Under the pieces are notes generated by a model that was not told the DNA's origin, did not search any database, and saw nothing but the letters and a program-made list of their open reading frames with translations. Positions 18,878 through 28,220 of a stretch of DNA of 64,000 nucleotides are shown in pieces (position 1 is the first letter of the stretch; every line of letters starts with the position of its first letter). This DNA is from Seonamhaeicola sediminis. GTDB taxonomy: Bacteria; Bacteroidota; Bacteroidia; Flavobacteriales; Flavobacteriaceae. The stretch lies in assembly GCF_004358095.2 (NCBI RefSeq), contig NZ_SMZJ02000004.1, forward strand, positions 314-64,313. The letters run 5' to 3'. The position numbers and the translations under genes are program-made.

Positions 18878-20779
18878 ATGGAAGAAAAAAAGTTAGATAT
18901 TAATTCGATAATAGGCTTCGTGCTTATTTTCGGAATTTTGGCTTATATGCTTTGGCAAAATCAGCCAACACCTGAAGAGTTAGAAGCACAGGAAAAGGAA
19001 AAACAAGAGCAGATAGCTTCAGAACAAAATGCTAAAGAGCAAGAACAAACCAAAATCACTTCGGCTACAGATTATAGTATTGGAACTAATGTTGATTCAC
19101 TGCAACATATTGCTTTACAAAACAAACTAGGGGCATTTGCTTATTCTGCATTAAAAGGATCTGATGAAGAAACCCTTGTTGAAAGCAACCTTTTAGCACT
19201 TAAGTTTAACAATAAAGGCGGGTATCTTTCAGAAGTAAGGTTGAAGGAATTTGTAGATTATAAAGAAGAGCCTATTTATTTAATAAAAGATAACAACGCT
19301 TCATTTAATATTAATTTTGGAACAACCGATAGTAGAATTTTAAATACTCAGGATTTATATTTTGAGCCTACTATCACTAAAAATAACGGTAGTACAATAG
19401 TATCTATGAAGCTAAAGGTTTCAGAGAGTAAATATTTAGAATACCGATATGATTTGAAAGATGGTGATTATATGATGGATTTCACCATTCGTTCACAAGG
19501 CTTAGGAGATGTGTTCAATAGTTCACAGCAAATTAATTTAGATTGGAATCTTAAAGGATACCGTCATGCAAAGAGTATTTCTTATGAAAATAGATATACC
19601 GATATTCATTACGAATATGAAGGCGGAAAAGATGATTATACAGGAATGCGTGATGCAGATGAAACTCTATCCGATGTAACTTGGATAGGGTATAAGCAAC
19701 ATTTTTTCTCCTCTATATTATTAACAGATACGGCTTTTAAAACGTCTCGAATTGCTTCTAAAAATTTGGTTGAAGATGAAGCCATAGATACTGTATATAC
19801 CAAACTATTTAGCTCAAAAATACCTTTAGAGTTAAAAGGAGGAGAACTTAATTATAACATGAATTGGTATTACGGACCAAGTGAGTTTAGAACTCTAAAT
19901 GCCTATAATCGTAATCTAGATGAAATGGTACCGTTGGGTTGGGGTATTTTTGGTTGGATAAACCGATATCTTTTTATGCCTTTGTTTAGCTTTCTAGGAG
20001 GTTTAATGCCTTATGGTATTGCTATTGTAGTTATGACTATTTTGGTAAAAATATGTTTGTCATTTGTACAATACAAACAATTCTTGTCTCAGGCTAAAAT
20101 GAAAATTCTAAAACCAGAGTTAGATGCTATACGTGAGAAGTACAAAGACAATAAAATGAAGGCGCAACAAGAAACTATGGCGTTACAAACTAAAGCAGGA
20201 GCAAGTCCTTTGTCTGGTTGTTTGCCCGCATTAATTCAGTTGCCAGTATTTTATGCCTTATTCCAATTTTTTCCGTCGGCGTTTGATTTAAGACAAAAAA
20301 GTTTCTTGTGGGCGGAAGATTTATCATCTTATGATTCAATATATCACTTCCCAAGTGGTTGGAGTATTCCTTTTTATGGTAATCATGTTAGCTTATTCCC
20401 AATTTTGGCATCCATCGCTATTTTCTTTTATATGCGATTGACAACCGGACAAAACATGCAAACAGCGCCCCAACAAGAAGGAATGCCAGATATGGGTAAA
20501 ATGATGAAATACATGATGTATTTCTCACCCATAATGATGTTGTTTTTCTTTAATAATTATGCGTCTGGTTTGAGTTTGTATTATTTTATTTCAAACTTAA
20601 TTAGTATTGGGATTATTTTGGTAATTAAAAATTATATTCTTGATGAAGATAAGATTCATGCTCAAATTCAGGAAAGTAAAAAGAAACCAAGAAAACAAAG
20701 TAAATTTCAAGCCAGAATGAAAGAAATGATGGAACAAGCTGAAAAGCAAAAACAATCACAACAAAAAAGAAAAAGATAG
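18878..20779 (+). CDS. yidC: Membrane protein insertase YidC
   Basis: The 633-residue inner-membrane insertase places proteins in the membrane with or without SecYEG. TM1 is residues 7-22, followed by a Glu/Gln-rich stretch and the large periplasmic beta domain (about 80-340). The conserved five-helix core begins near 365 (LMPYGIAIVVMTILVKICL) and includes QETMALQTKAGASPLSGCLP and LPVFYALFQFFPSAFDLR. The C-terminal tail is strongly basic (KKPRKQSKFQARMKEMMEQ and onward), as in Bacteroidota YidC proteins that contact the ribosome. A hairpin terminator follows. Confidence 0.97.
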   Translation: MEEKKLDINSIIGFVLIFGILAYMLWQNQPTPEELEAQEKEKQEQIASEQNAKEQEQTKITSATDYSIGTNVDSLQHIALQNKLGAFAYSALKGSDEETLVESNLLALKFNNKGGYLSEVRLKEFVDYKEEPIYLIKDNNASFNINFGTTDSRILNTQDLYFEPTITKNNGSTIVSMKLKVSESKYLEYRYDLKDGDYMMDFTIRSQGLGDVFNSSQQINLDWNLKGYRHAKSISYENRYTDIHYEYEGGKDDYTGMRDADETLSDVTWIGYKQHFFSSILLTDTAFKTSRIASKNLVEDEAIDTVYTKLFSSKIPLELKGGELNYNMNWYYGPSEFRTLNAYNRNLDEMVPLGWGIFGWINRYLFMPLFSFLGGLMPYGIAIVVMTILVKICLSFVQYKQFLSQAKMKILKPELDAIREKYKDNKMKAQQETMALQTKAGASPLSGCLPALIQLPVFYALFQFFPSAFDLRQKSFLWAEDLSSYDSIYHFPSGWSIPFYGNHVSLFPILASIAIFFYMRLTTGQNMQTAPQQEGMPDMGKMMKYMMYFSPIMMLFFFNNYASGLSLYYFISNLISIGIILVIKNYILDEDKIHAQIQESKKKPRKQSKFQARMKEMMEQAEKQKQSQQKRKR

Positions 20780-20841
20780 TTTGTAACCTGTCTCGATTGA
20801 TGATGGGATTGGTTTTTGTTCTCACTTCTTAAAATGTAAAG

Positions 20842-20888
20842 CTGCCAACTGTGAGCGTTAACTGTTCACTTAACTTGGCAGTTTTTTT
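20842..20888 (+). terminator. Terminator after yidC
   Basis: CTGCCAA (20842-20848) pairs with TTGGCAG (20875-20881). An inner GTGA/TCAC stem also forms, and seven Ts follow. Confidence 0.8.
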
Positions 20889-20968
20889 GTTACGCATAAT
20901 TTAACCTATTATTTTTTCGTTTGTAATTAGTCAAATAGAAACTTAATATTAATCCTTTAAATATAATT

Positions 20969-21655
20969 ATGAAACCATTACATATAATTGCAATGTTATT
21001 GATGTCGCTTTCAATAGGTGCGCAAACTATAAATCAGTTTGATGCAAATGGAAAGCGCCATGGTATTTGGAAAAAGAATTTTGAGGGAACTAAAGTCTTA
21101 CGTTATCAAGGACAATTTCACCATGGTAAAGAAGTTGGAATTTTTAAATTTTATAAAAATATAAAAGGGAAAGCGGTATTAACAGCATCGAAGGTTTTTA
21201 ATGAAAATGATAATACAGCAAAGGTTACTTTTTTTAGTTCAAAAGGAAAGATTATTAGTGAGGGCAAAATGAATGGAAAGAAGTTTATTGGCAAATGGGA
21301 ATACTATCACGATGATTCAGATAAATTAATGACCGTTGAACATTATGATGTGAATGGGAATTTACACGGAAAACGATTTGTTTTTTATGACAATGGGCAA
21401 ATAGCAGAGTCCTCTAATTATCAATTTGGTAAACTTGAAGGTGAAGCTAAATGGTATTCTCTTAAAAATGTTATTCTAAAACATTTCATTTATGAAAATG
21501 GAGAATTACATGGTGTTTCTAAATACTATAGTCCTAAAGGAGAGTTGATTGCTGAAGGGCGCTACAAGCATGGCAAAAAACACGGTATTTGGAAGTATTA
21601 TGAAAATGGTGTAACAGAAGAAAAAGACTTTAGTCATAAAAAGAAAGCTCCCTAA
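20969..21655 (+). CDS. Exported MORN-repeat protein (YwqK-like)
   Basis: The 228-residue product has a signal peptide (residues 1-18, ending SIGAQ) and at least six MORN-like repeats of about 23 residues, each built on G-x-Y/W-x-x-x-x-G. Examples are GKRHGIWKKNFEG, NLHGKRFVFYDNGQIAES and GKKHGIWKYYENG. Such proteins are often named YwqK-type antitoxins in automatic annotation, but no toxin gene is adjacent. A role in envelope protein contacts is more plausible. Function unknown. Confidence 0.8.
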   Translation: MKPLHIIAMLLMSLSIGAQTINQFDANGKRHGIWKKNFEGTKVLRYQGQFHHGKEVGIFKFYKNIKGKAVLTASKVFNENDNTAKVTFFSSKGKIISEGKMNGKKFIGKWEYYHDDSDKLMTVEHYDVNGNLHGKRFVFYDNGQIAESSNYQFGKLEGEAKWYSLKNVILKHFIYENGELHGVSKYYSPKGELIAEGRYKHGKKHGIWKYYENGVTEEKDFSHKKKAP

Positions 21656-21676
21656 TTAAAGGGAGCCCACTTTTTC
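21647..21676 (+). terminator. Probable terminator overlapping the MORN-gene stop
   Basis: GCTCCCT (21647-21653) pairs with AGGGAGC (21660-21666), followed after CCAC by five Ts. Confidence 0.6.
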
Positions 21677-21754
21677 ATAGACAATTCTAATTTGAGAGAG
21701 ATAGATTGCTATTAACAATTTATTGTCTACGAAGTAACCAACCAACAAATCAAA

Positions 21755-21950
21755 CTAACAAATCAATTTTTTTATAGGTAGAGGTGGTAAAACAACCTTA
21801 TTGATTGCGTGTGTAACACCATTCTAAGCTTGAACATCAACAGCAATTATGTTGCTTACTCTGTTGTTAGCATCAATTAAGGTTGTACCACCCATGATAT
21901 TTGCTGTTGTATCTCTACCTTTAATTATTTTACTGTTTTTATTTTTAATA
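21755..21950 (-). pseudogene. Decayed 3' fragment of a second fasciclin-domain gene
   Basis: On the minus strand this stretch translates as the end of a FAS1 domain: a GRDTTANIMGGTTLIDANN segment, IIAVDVQA, a TAG stop at 21826-21824, then NGVTHAINKVVLPP and a final stop at 21757-21755. Intact FAS1 domains read SNGVIHVIDKVLLP at this place, so the TAG replaces a conserved Ser. No start or upstream FAS1 half is present. It sits just downstream of the intact three-domain gene, so it is most likely what remains of a tandem paralogue or of a lost fourth domain. Confidence 0.8.
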
Positions 21951-21959
21951 TTATTGTTT

Positions 21960-23345
21960 TTAAGAAGATGGTAGTAATACTTTATCTAAAACATGTACTA
22001 CACCATTGGTTGCATGTATGTTTAATGAGCCAGCATTTAAGCCTGCACTATTGCCAGAGGCATCAATGACAGCTAAATTTGCCAAATCTATTGTTGTGTT
22101 TTGATTATTTAACATAGGAACAACAGCATCTTGTGTTAAATCAGTTGAGAAGACATAAACATTGGGTTCCACAACATGATGTGTTAGAATGGCAGCAAGT
22201 GTTTCAACAGGTGCAGCATTAATTGCATCAACATCTGCAAAACCTGCGTCTATGAAGGCTGCATCTGTAGGAGCAAATACTGTGTATGGACCATCTGTGG
22301 CTTCATCAAAAGCGCCTACTAAATTAGCTTTTAATAAAGCTGCTGTTAATAATGTAAAATTAGATGAGCTTGAAACAATCTCTGCAATAGTTTGTGTAGG
22401 AGGAATTAACGTTCTATCAATAACGTGTACAACACCATTAGAGCCTATTATATCTGTGGCTACAACAGTTGTTGTACCGTTTAAAGATACAGAGCCTCCT
22501 GCATTTGTAAGGTATACATTACCACCTAGAGTTCCAACTTCAAAAGCATTGATACCTGAAGTAGGTAACATATCTTTCATAATTGTTCCATCAATAACAT
22601 GGTAAGCTAGAACATCTTCAACAATATCTACTACGGTCGCTAAATCTGTAATACCTGCAGCTGTAAAAGCATCGTTAGTTGGAGCAAACAGTGTTAAGCC
22701 GCCATCATTAGTACCATTACTCAAAAGAAGATCTAATATACTTGGGTCTGCAGCTTGTACAGCAGCTATTAAAGTTGTGAAATCTTTGTTGAAATAAGCC
22801 GGAGCAACTATAGTCCCTACTATAGGCATTATAGATGGTGGTACCATAACATCACTTACAACGTGTATAACTCCATTAGTGGCTAACGCGTCAACTTCAA
22901 TGATTTGTGCACCTGCTATAAACAATCCGTTGGTTTCCGAAGTAATTGTTGCAGTTTCTCCATTTGCCATCTGTATATCACCTGGACTAACTAGGTTTGA
23001 TGTCACTGTTCCAGAAGCAAAAACATGGTATTCCAGTACGTTTCTTAACACATCTTCTGGTATGTCATCAATGCTGTCTTGCCCTAATGCTGCTAATAAT
23101 GCATCAAAGGCTTGGTTTGTAGGAGCAAAAACTGTAAAAGTTCCATTTCCACTTAGAGTATTCACTAAGTCTGGGTATTTCGATAGTGCAGTAAATAAGT
23201 CTGTTAATTGAGAAGACTGAACAATTTCAACAATACTGTTTACTGGTACGAATGGGGCAGGAGCATCATCGTCACTGCACGATAATACAAAAAAAGATGC
23301 TATAAATAGCATTATCAATTTTTTTGTGGCTGTTAATGTTTTCAT
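21960..23345 (-). CDS. Fasciclin (FAS1) domain lipoprotein, three domains
   Basis: The 461-residue protein has a lipoprotein signal with Cys23 (FFVLSCSDDD). Three FAS1 domains follow, at about residues 38-170, 178-313 and 318-461. Each contains the H1 motif (TVFAPTNQAFDALL, TLFAPTNDAFTAAG, TVFAPTDAAFIDAG), a YHV or HHV segment, and the ending NGVIHVVSDV or NGVVHVLDKVLLP. FAS1 proteins mediate adhesion at the cell surface. A consensus promoter precedes it. The remnant directly downstream suggests that the locus once had more FAS1 units. Confidence 0.95.
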   Translation of the reverse strand: MKTLTATKKLIMLFIASFFVLSCSDDDAPAPFVPVNSIVEIVQSSQLTDLFTALSKYPDLVNTLSGNGTFTVFAPTNQAFDALLAALGQDSIDDIPEDVLRNVLEYHVFASGTVTSNLVSPGDIQMANGETATITSETNGLFIAGAQIIEVDALATNGVIHVVSDVMVPPSIMPIVGTIVAPAYFNKDFTTLIAAVQAADPSILDLLLSNGTNDGGLTLFAPTNDAFTAAGITDLATVVDIVEDVLAYHVIDGTIMKDMLPTSGINAFEVGTLGGNVYLTNAGGSVSLNGTTTVVATDIIGSNGVVHVIDRTLIPPTQTIAEIVSSSSNFTLLTAALLKANLVGAFDEATDGPYTVFAPTDAAFIDAGFADVDAINAAPVETLAAILTHHVVEPNVYVFSTDLTQDAVVPMLNNQNTTIDLANLAVIDASGNSAGLNAGSLNIHATNGVVHVLDKVLLPSS

Positions 23346-23375
23346 AATAATTTTATTTTAATAATTTTTGTTTAG

Positions 23376-23408
23376 CAAATATATTAAAAAGTTAAACAAA
23401 TAAACAAA
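23376..23408 (-). promoter_or_regulatory. Promoter of the fasciclin gene
   Basis: On the minus strand TTTG (23408-23405), 21 bases, TATATTTG (23383-23376). This is a full match to the Bacteroidota consensus, with about 30 bases of leader. Confidence 0.7.
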
Positions 23409-23502
23409 TTTTGTTCAAAAAAAATTTAAAAAAGTTAAACAATATGTTTTTTGTCGATTTGTACATTGCATTCTTATTACTATTTATGCTGTAAATAATA
23501 TG

Positions 23503-23510
23503 TATCTTTG
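23503..23510 (+). promoter_or_regulatory. Putative -7 element for mnmA
   Basis: TATCTTTG matches TANNTTTG and lies 18 bases before the chosen ATG at 23529. The position supports that start over the in-frame ATG at 23508, which would fall inside the element. No clear -33. Confidence 0.55.
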
Positions 23511-23528
23511 CACTCTAATTTTAGAAAG

Positions 23529-24716
23529 ATGAAACGCGTTATTGTTGGACTTTCAGGTGGTGTAGACTCTAGTGTTGCGGCTTATTTGTTAAAAAAGCAA
23601 GGCTATGATGTTATTGGCTTGTTTATGAAAAACTGGCATGATGATTCCGTCACTATTTCCAATGAATGTCCTTGGTTAGATGATAGTAATGATGCTATGT
23701 TGGTTGCTGAAAAATTAGGAATTCCTTTTCAAACGGTAGATTTGAGTAAACAATACAAAGAGCGTATTGTAGACTATATGTTTAATGAATATGAAAAAGG
23801 AAGAACTCCCAACCCAGACGTTTTATGTAACAGAGAGATTAAATTTGATGTCTTTTTGAAAATTGCTTTAGAGCTAGGAGCAGATTATGTAGCAACGGGG
23901 CATTATTGCAGAAAAGGTATCATTGAAAACAGTGGAAAAGTAACATATCAACTTTTGGCAGGAGTTGATAACAATAAAGACCAATCTTATTTTTTATGTC
24001 AGTTATCTCAAGAGCAACTCTCAAAAGCCTTATTTCCAATAGGAGAATTAACGAAACCTGAAGTTAGGGATATTGCCAATGATATAGGTTTGGTTACTGC
24101 TGATAAAAAAGATTCTCAAGGACTTTGTTTTATTGGTAAGGTAAGGTTGCCAGAATTCTTACAACAACAATTAAAACCCAAAGAGGGTCTTATCGTTGAA
24201 ATTCCAAACGATTTAAAGATATTTAATCAGAAACAACCAAAGTTCACTTCAGAAATAGATAAATTAAAGTTTTTATCACGAAAAGTTAATTACAAAATAG
24301 ATGATGGTAAAGTGGTTGGTAAACATCAAGGAGCTCATTTTTTTACAAAAGGCCAACGAAAAGGACTTGCTGTAGGTGGAACCCCAGAGCCATTGTTTGT
24401 TATTGATACTGATGTAGAAGAAAATGTAATTTACACAGGGCAAGGCAAAGAGCATCCTGGATTATTAAAAAAAGCCTTATTTGTTGGCAATGATGAATTA
24501 CATTGGATTCGAGAGGATTTAGTTTTAGATGTTGATGTGACAATGCAAGTTGAGGCCAGAATTAGATATAGGCAACCTCTACAAAAAGCAACCTTACACA
24601 AGATAGATTCTGGATTATATGTAGAATTTGAAGCATGCCAATCTGCTATTACAGAAGGTCAGTTTGTAGCTTGGTATAAAAATGATGAGCTTTTAGGTTC
24701 GGGAGTTATTTCTTAA
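23529..24716 (+). CDS. mnmA: tRNA-specific 2-thiouridylase MnmA
   Basis: This enzyme thiolates uridine 34 of tRNA-Lys, -Glu and -Gln. I start at 23529 ([20 protein letters not shown], 395 residues), because the upstream ATG overlaps the promoter element and adds unconserved residues. The PP-loop SGGVDSS is at 9-15. The nucleophilic Cys100 lies in [16 protein letters not shown], and the second catalytic Cys in SQGLCFIGK. The C-terminal part has the beta-barrel domain ([15 protein letters not shown]). An 8-bp gap leads to the next gene, so cotranscription is likely. Confidence 0.96.
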   Translation: MKRVIVGLSGGVDSSVAAYLLKKQGYDVIGLFMKNWHDDSVTISNECPWLDDSNDAMLVAEKLGIPFQTVDLSKQYKERIVDYMFNEYEKGRTPNPDVLCNREIKFDVFLKIALELGADYVATGHYCRKGIIENSGKVTYQLLAGVDNNKDQSYFLCQLSQEQLSKALFPIGELTKPEVRDIANDIGLVTADKKDSQGLCFIGKVRLPEFLQQQLKPKEGLIVEIPNDLKIFNQKQPKFTSEIDKLKFLSRKVNYKIDDGKVVGKHQGAHFFTKGQRKGLAVGGTPEPLFVIDTDVEENVIYTGQGKEHPGLLKKALFVGNDELHWIREDLVLDVDVTMQVEARIRYRQPLQKATLHKIDSGLYVEFEACQSAITEGQFVAWYKNDELLGSGVIS

Positions 24717-24724
24717 CTTTCGGT

Positions 24725-25666
24725 ATGCCAAATAAAATCACAAATCTTTTTAATATTCAATATCCAATCGTTCAAGCGGGAATGGTTTGGAACAGTGGTT
24801 GGCGATTAGCATCCGCAGCCAGTAATTCAGGAATTTTAGGGCTAATAGGAGCAGGTTCCATGTACCCCGAGGTACTGCGGGAGCATATTCAAAAGTGCAA
24901 GCAGGCAACAATTAAACCTTTTGGGGTAAACGTTCCTATGTTATATCCTAATATTCAAGAAGTCATGGATATCATAGTAGAAGAAGATGTGAAAATTGTA
25001 TTTACATCTGCGGGAAACCCAAAAACTTGGACTGCTTGGTTGCAGAAAAGAAATATTACTGTAGTTCACGTAGTTAGTAGTGTTAAATTTGCTTTAAAAG
25101 CTCAAGAAGCAGGCGCAGATGCTATTGTGGTTGAGGGTTTTGAAGCCGGTGGGCATAATGGGCGTGATGAAACTACAACATTGAGTTTAATACCTATGGT
25201 AAGAGAACAAATCAAAATTCCTTTAATTGCTGCTGGCGGTATAGCAACAGGTAGAGGCATGTTAGCAGTAATGGTTTTAGGAGCAGATGGAGTTCAAATA
25301 GGAAGCAGGTTTGTGGCCAGTGAAGAAAGTTCGGCACACCAAGCGTTTAAACAAGCAGTTGTTGATGCTAAAGAGGGTGATACTCAGTTAACCTTGAAAG
25401 AGTTGGCACCCGTTCGTTTAATTAAAAATAAGTTTTATAAAGAAGTTCAAGAACTATATAAAAAGGGACCAACGCTTGAGGAGTTAAAAGCATTATTGGG
25501 AAGAGCACGAGCGAAAAAGGGTATGTTTGAAGGCGATTTAGATAATGGCGAACTTGAAATAGGTCAAATTTCAGGACTTATTCATAGTATCAAACCAGTA
25601 AGTCAAATAGTAAAAGATTTAATTCATGAATTTGAAATTGCCAAAAAGGAAGTTTCAAATTTGTAA
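24725..25666 (+). CDS. Nitronate monooxygenase-like FMN enzyme (NMO/FabK family)
   Basis: The 313-residue TIM-barrel flavoprotein has the family start FNIQYPIVQAGMVWNSGWRL, VEGFEAGGHNGRDE with the conserved His, and the FMN-phosphate loops PLIAAGGIATGRGMLAVMVLGADGVQIGSRF. Members oxidise nitronates, or act as enoyl-ACP reductases (FabK) in fatty-acid synthesis. The sequence alone does not choose between them. It is cytosolic and follows mnmA by 8 bp, then a terminator. Confidence 0.87.
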   Translation: MPNKITNLFNIQYPIVQAGMVWNSGWRLASAASNSGILGLIGAGSMYPEVLREHIQKCKQATIKPFGVNVPMLYPNIQEVMDIIVEEDVKIVFTSAGNPKTWTAWLQKRNITVVHVVSSVKFALKAQEAGADAIVVEGFEAGGHNGRDETTTLSLIPMVREQIKIPLIAAGGIATGRGMLAVMVLGADGVQIGSRFVASEESSAHQAFKQAVVDAKEGDTQLTLKELAPVRLIKNKFYKEVQELYKKGPTLEELKALLGRARAKKGMFEGDLDNGELEIGQISGLIHSIKPVSQIVKDLIHEFEIAKKEVSNL

Positions 25667-25693
25667 ATTCAAAAATTCAATCATAAAAAAGAA

Positions 25694-25722
25694 AAAAGAA
25701 GGATAATAATTGTCCTTCTTTT
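25694..25722 (+). terminator. Terminator after the NMO-like gene
   Basis: AAAAGAAGGA (25694-25703) pairs with TCCTTCTTTT (25713-25722), with Ts continuing after the stem. Confidence 0.75.
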
Positions 25723-25921
25723 TAATATCGAAACGTTTAAGCCGAAATTTTTAATCCCTATAAAATAAAAGCTAAATGTTTCTATAGATCGTATTAACTA
25801 CGATTTTTTTCAAATTTAAATAGCTCTTAAAAGTATAAAAAATAACTGCTTATAAACCTGAATATTATATCAAGTTATTAACATTGGTTAATAATATACA
25901 ATCAAACTAATTTTTCTAAAA

Positions 25922-25952
25922 TTGTTAAAGCAAAAGCGAAAGTTTAATTTTG
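25922..25952 (+). promoter_or_regulatory. Promoter of the MATE gene, apparently leaderless
   Basis: TTG (25922-25924), 20 bases, TAATTTTG (25945-25952). The ATG begins only 4 bases after the element, so the transcript should start at or next to the start codon. Confidence 0.65.
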
Positions 25953-25956
25953 AAAC

Positions 25957-27333
25957 ATGTATTTAAAACACTACACCAAAGAGTTTAAATATAACTGGCA
26001 ATTGGCGGCGCCAGTAATGTTGGGAATGCTAGGGCATACTTTTGTGAGTTTTGTAGATAATATCATGGTGGGCCAATTGGGAACAGCAGAATTAGCAGCA
26101 GTATCGTTAGGTAATAGTTTTATGTTTATTGCTATGTCTCTTGGTATTGGTTTTTCTACAGCCATAACCCCCTTAATTGCAGAGGCAGATGCTGAGGATG
26201 ATTTTGTTAAAGGAAAGTCATCTTTTAAGCATGGCCTTTTTTTATGCACTGTTTTAGGTGTTTTACTTTTTATATTGGTATTTTTTGCAAAGCCTTTAAT
26301 GTTTTTTATGAAACAACCACCAGAAGTGGTTGAATTAGCTATACCATATCTAGATTTAGTAGCATTTTCATTAATTCCATTGGTTGTTTTTCAGGGGTTT
26401 AAGCAATTTAGCGATGGCTTGTCTATGACTAAATATCCTATGTACGCTACATTATTAGCAAACGTTATCAATATCATTTTAAACTATGTTTTAATCTTTG
26501 GAAAACTTGGTTTTCCTGTATTAGGGATAGTAGGTGCTGCTTATGGCACTCTCTTGTCAAGGTTTGTTATGGTTGGTTATTTGTGGTATTTGTTAAGAAA
26601 GAATAAAAAATCTAAAAATTATATTATAGATATTAAGTATTTTAAATTGGAAAAATTGATGCTTAAAAAAATCTTGAATTTAGGTACCCCTAGTGCTATG
26701 CAAATGCTTTTTGAAGTGGCTATATTTACGGCAGCTATATGGTTAAGTGGTTTGCTTGGTAAAAATCCGCAAGCGGCAAACCAAATAGCTCTAAACTTAT
26801 CGTCAATGACCTTTATGGTAGCTATGGGATTAAGTGTGGCATCCATGATAAGGATAGGTAATCAAAAAGGATTGCAAAATTATTTTGAGCTGCGTAGGAT
26901 AGCTTTCTCTCTATTTTTAATGGGGATATTATTTGCCATTGGGTTTGCACTAATATTCTACACATTCCATAATTACCTACCTAAACTATACGTTGATTTT
27001 GATGATGCTAAAAACTTTGTAGATAATACTGAAGTATTGGTTATAGCTTCAAAATTATTATTAGTAGCTGCTGTTTTTCAAATAAGTGATAGTATTCAAG
27101 TTATAGTTTTAGGAGCATTGAGGGGGTTGCAAGACGTTAAAATTCCAACATTAATCACATTTATATCTTATTGGTTGGTAGGTTTCCCAATAAGTTGGTT
27201 TTTAGGAAAAGCTCATGTTTATGGTAGTTTGGGTATTTGGCTAGGTTTATTAGCAGGTTTATCTACAGCCGCAATTTTATTGTATATTCGATTTAATTAT
27301 TTAACGAAAAAGTTAATTTTGACTAAACAATAA
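25957..27333 (+). CDS. MATE family efflux transporter (NorM-like)
   Basis: The 458-residue inner-membrane protein has about 12 hydrophobic helices in two pseudo-symmetric halves. Conserved N-half features are LAAPVMLGMLGHTFVSFVDN, VGQLGTAELAAVSLGNS and FSTAITPLIAEADAE. A matching GTPSAMQMLFEV begins the C half. MATE pumps export cationic drugs or metabolites in exchange for Na+ or H+. The gene has its own promoter and is followed after 6 bp by a small conserved gene. Confidence 0.94.
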   Translation: MYLKHYTKEFKYNWQLAAPVMLGMLGHTFVSFVDNIMVGQLGTAELAAVSLGNSFMFIAMSLGIGFSTAITPLIAEADAEDDFVKGKSSFKHGLFLCTVLGVLLFILVFFAKPLMFFMKQPPEVVELAIPYLDLVAFSLIPLVVFQGFKQFSDGLSMTKYPMYATLLANVINIILNYVLIFGKLGFPVLGIVGAAYGTLLSRFVMVGYLWYLLRKNKKSKNYIIDIKYFKLEKLMLKKILNLGTPSAMQMLFEVAIFTAAIWLSGLLGKNPQAANQIALNLSSMTFMVAMGLSVASMIRIGNQKGLQNYFELRRIAFSLFLMGILFAIGFALIFYTFHNYLPKLYVDFDDAKNFVDNTEVLVIASKLLLVAAVFQISDSIQVIVLGALRGLQDVKIPTLITFISYWLVGFPISWFLGKAHVYGSLGIWLGLLAGLSTAAILLYIRFNYLTKKLILTKQ

Positions 27334-27339
27334 AGAAAT

Positions 27340-27567
27340 ATGTCCTTGCCAAAATTTATATTAGGAGATAACACAGACTATCCTAATGCTATTTATGTAA
27401 TACATACAGAGTTTCCAAGATTTATTATTAATCTTGAAAATGATGAAGTTGAATGGTTTGAAGAGTTTAACGCCGAAGATCAAAAAGAACTTGAAACTGA
27501 GACGGAAAATGCTATTAGGCTTGCCACCGCATTTTATGATGCCGAAATTGAAAAGTATGACGATTAG
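27340..27567 (+). CDS. Small acidic conserved protein, function unknown
   Basis: The 75-residue product starts MSLPKFILGDNTDYPNAIYV, has a central strand pair (HTEFPRFIINLENDEVEWFE) and a helical acidic end. I recognise the overall pattern as a short conserved flavobacterial protein but no named domain. It is probably cotranscribed with the MATE gene (6 bp) and the PAP2 gene (18 bp). Coding status is supported by spacing, an ATG start and sensible composition. Confidence 0.72.
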   Translation: MSLPKFILGDNTDYPNAIYVIHTEFPRFIINLENDEVEWFEEFNAEDQKELETETENAIRLATAFYDAEIEKYDD

Positions 27568-27585
27568 TATTTTGACTTTTTATAT

Positions 27586-28179
27586 ATGATAGAAAAGATT
27601 CTAAAATATGACACTGAGCTGTTTTTATATTTAAATAATCTAGGAAATAATACTTGGGATTGGTTATGGTTGCTCATAACAGACAAGCTAACGTTTATTC
27701 CGCTTTACGCTTTGTTGTTGTTTTTATTATACAAAAAGTATGGATGGAAAGCTTTGATAGTTTTTATAATTGTAGTGGCCTTAATGATTACGTTTACAGA
27801 CCAAATAACAAACGTTTTCAAACGTGGGTTTGAAAGACCTAGACCTTGTAGAGAAGCAAATTTAATTGAGCAAATGCGTTTTATTGCAGTACGTTGTGGT
27901 AAGTATGGCTTTTTTTCAGGGCATTCATCAAACTCTATGGCAGCAGCTATTTTTGCGGGTTTATTACTTAAACCATTCTATAAAAATGCTGTTTTCATTC
28001 TATTATTATGGAGTGCTATAGTAGCCTATAGTAGGATTTATGTAGGTGTTCATTACCCCACCGATATTGTTTGTGGATTAACGTTTGGAGCTATTTCAGG
28101 ATTTATGTTTTATAAATTATCTAAAGTGCTTTTGAAAAAATTTAATATTACCTTAAATGAAATGTCACTTAATACTTGA
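27586..28179 (+). CDS. PAP2-family membrane phosphatase
   Basis: The 197-residue integral membrane protein carries all three PAP2 motifs: KRGFERPRP (C1), FFSGHSSNSMAA (C2) and SRIYVGVHYPTD (C3 with catalytic His). There are five or six hydrophobic helices, with the active site on the periplasmic side. Likely substrates are undecaprenyl pyrophosphate or phosphatidate-type lipids. It is the last gene of the plus-strand run from the MATE gene and is convergent with meaB. Confidence 0.92.
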   Translation: MIEKILKYDTELFLYLNNLGNNTWDWLWLLITDKLTFIPLYALLLFLLYKKYGWKALIVFIIVVALMITFTDQITNVFKRGFERPRPCREANLIEQMRFIAVRCGKYGFFSGHSSNSMAAAIFAGLLLKPFYKNAVFILLLWSAIVAYSRIYVGVHYPTDIVCGLTFGAISGFMFYKLSKVLLKKFNITLNEMSLNT

Positions 28180-28220
28180 AACCATAGTGTTTAATAATAC
28201 CTAAGCTACATTAATTCTGT

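Noticed and set aside
20969-21655. Antitoxin of a toxin-antitoxin pair
   Set aside because: MORN proteins are often given this label automatically, but the product has a signal peptide and no toxin gene is adjacent.
21824-21826. Amber codon in the fasciclin fragment as recoding (suppression)
   Set aside because: There is no start codon or upstream FAS1 half, so decay is the simpler explanation.
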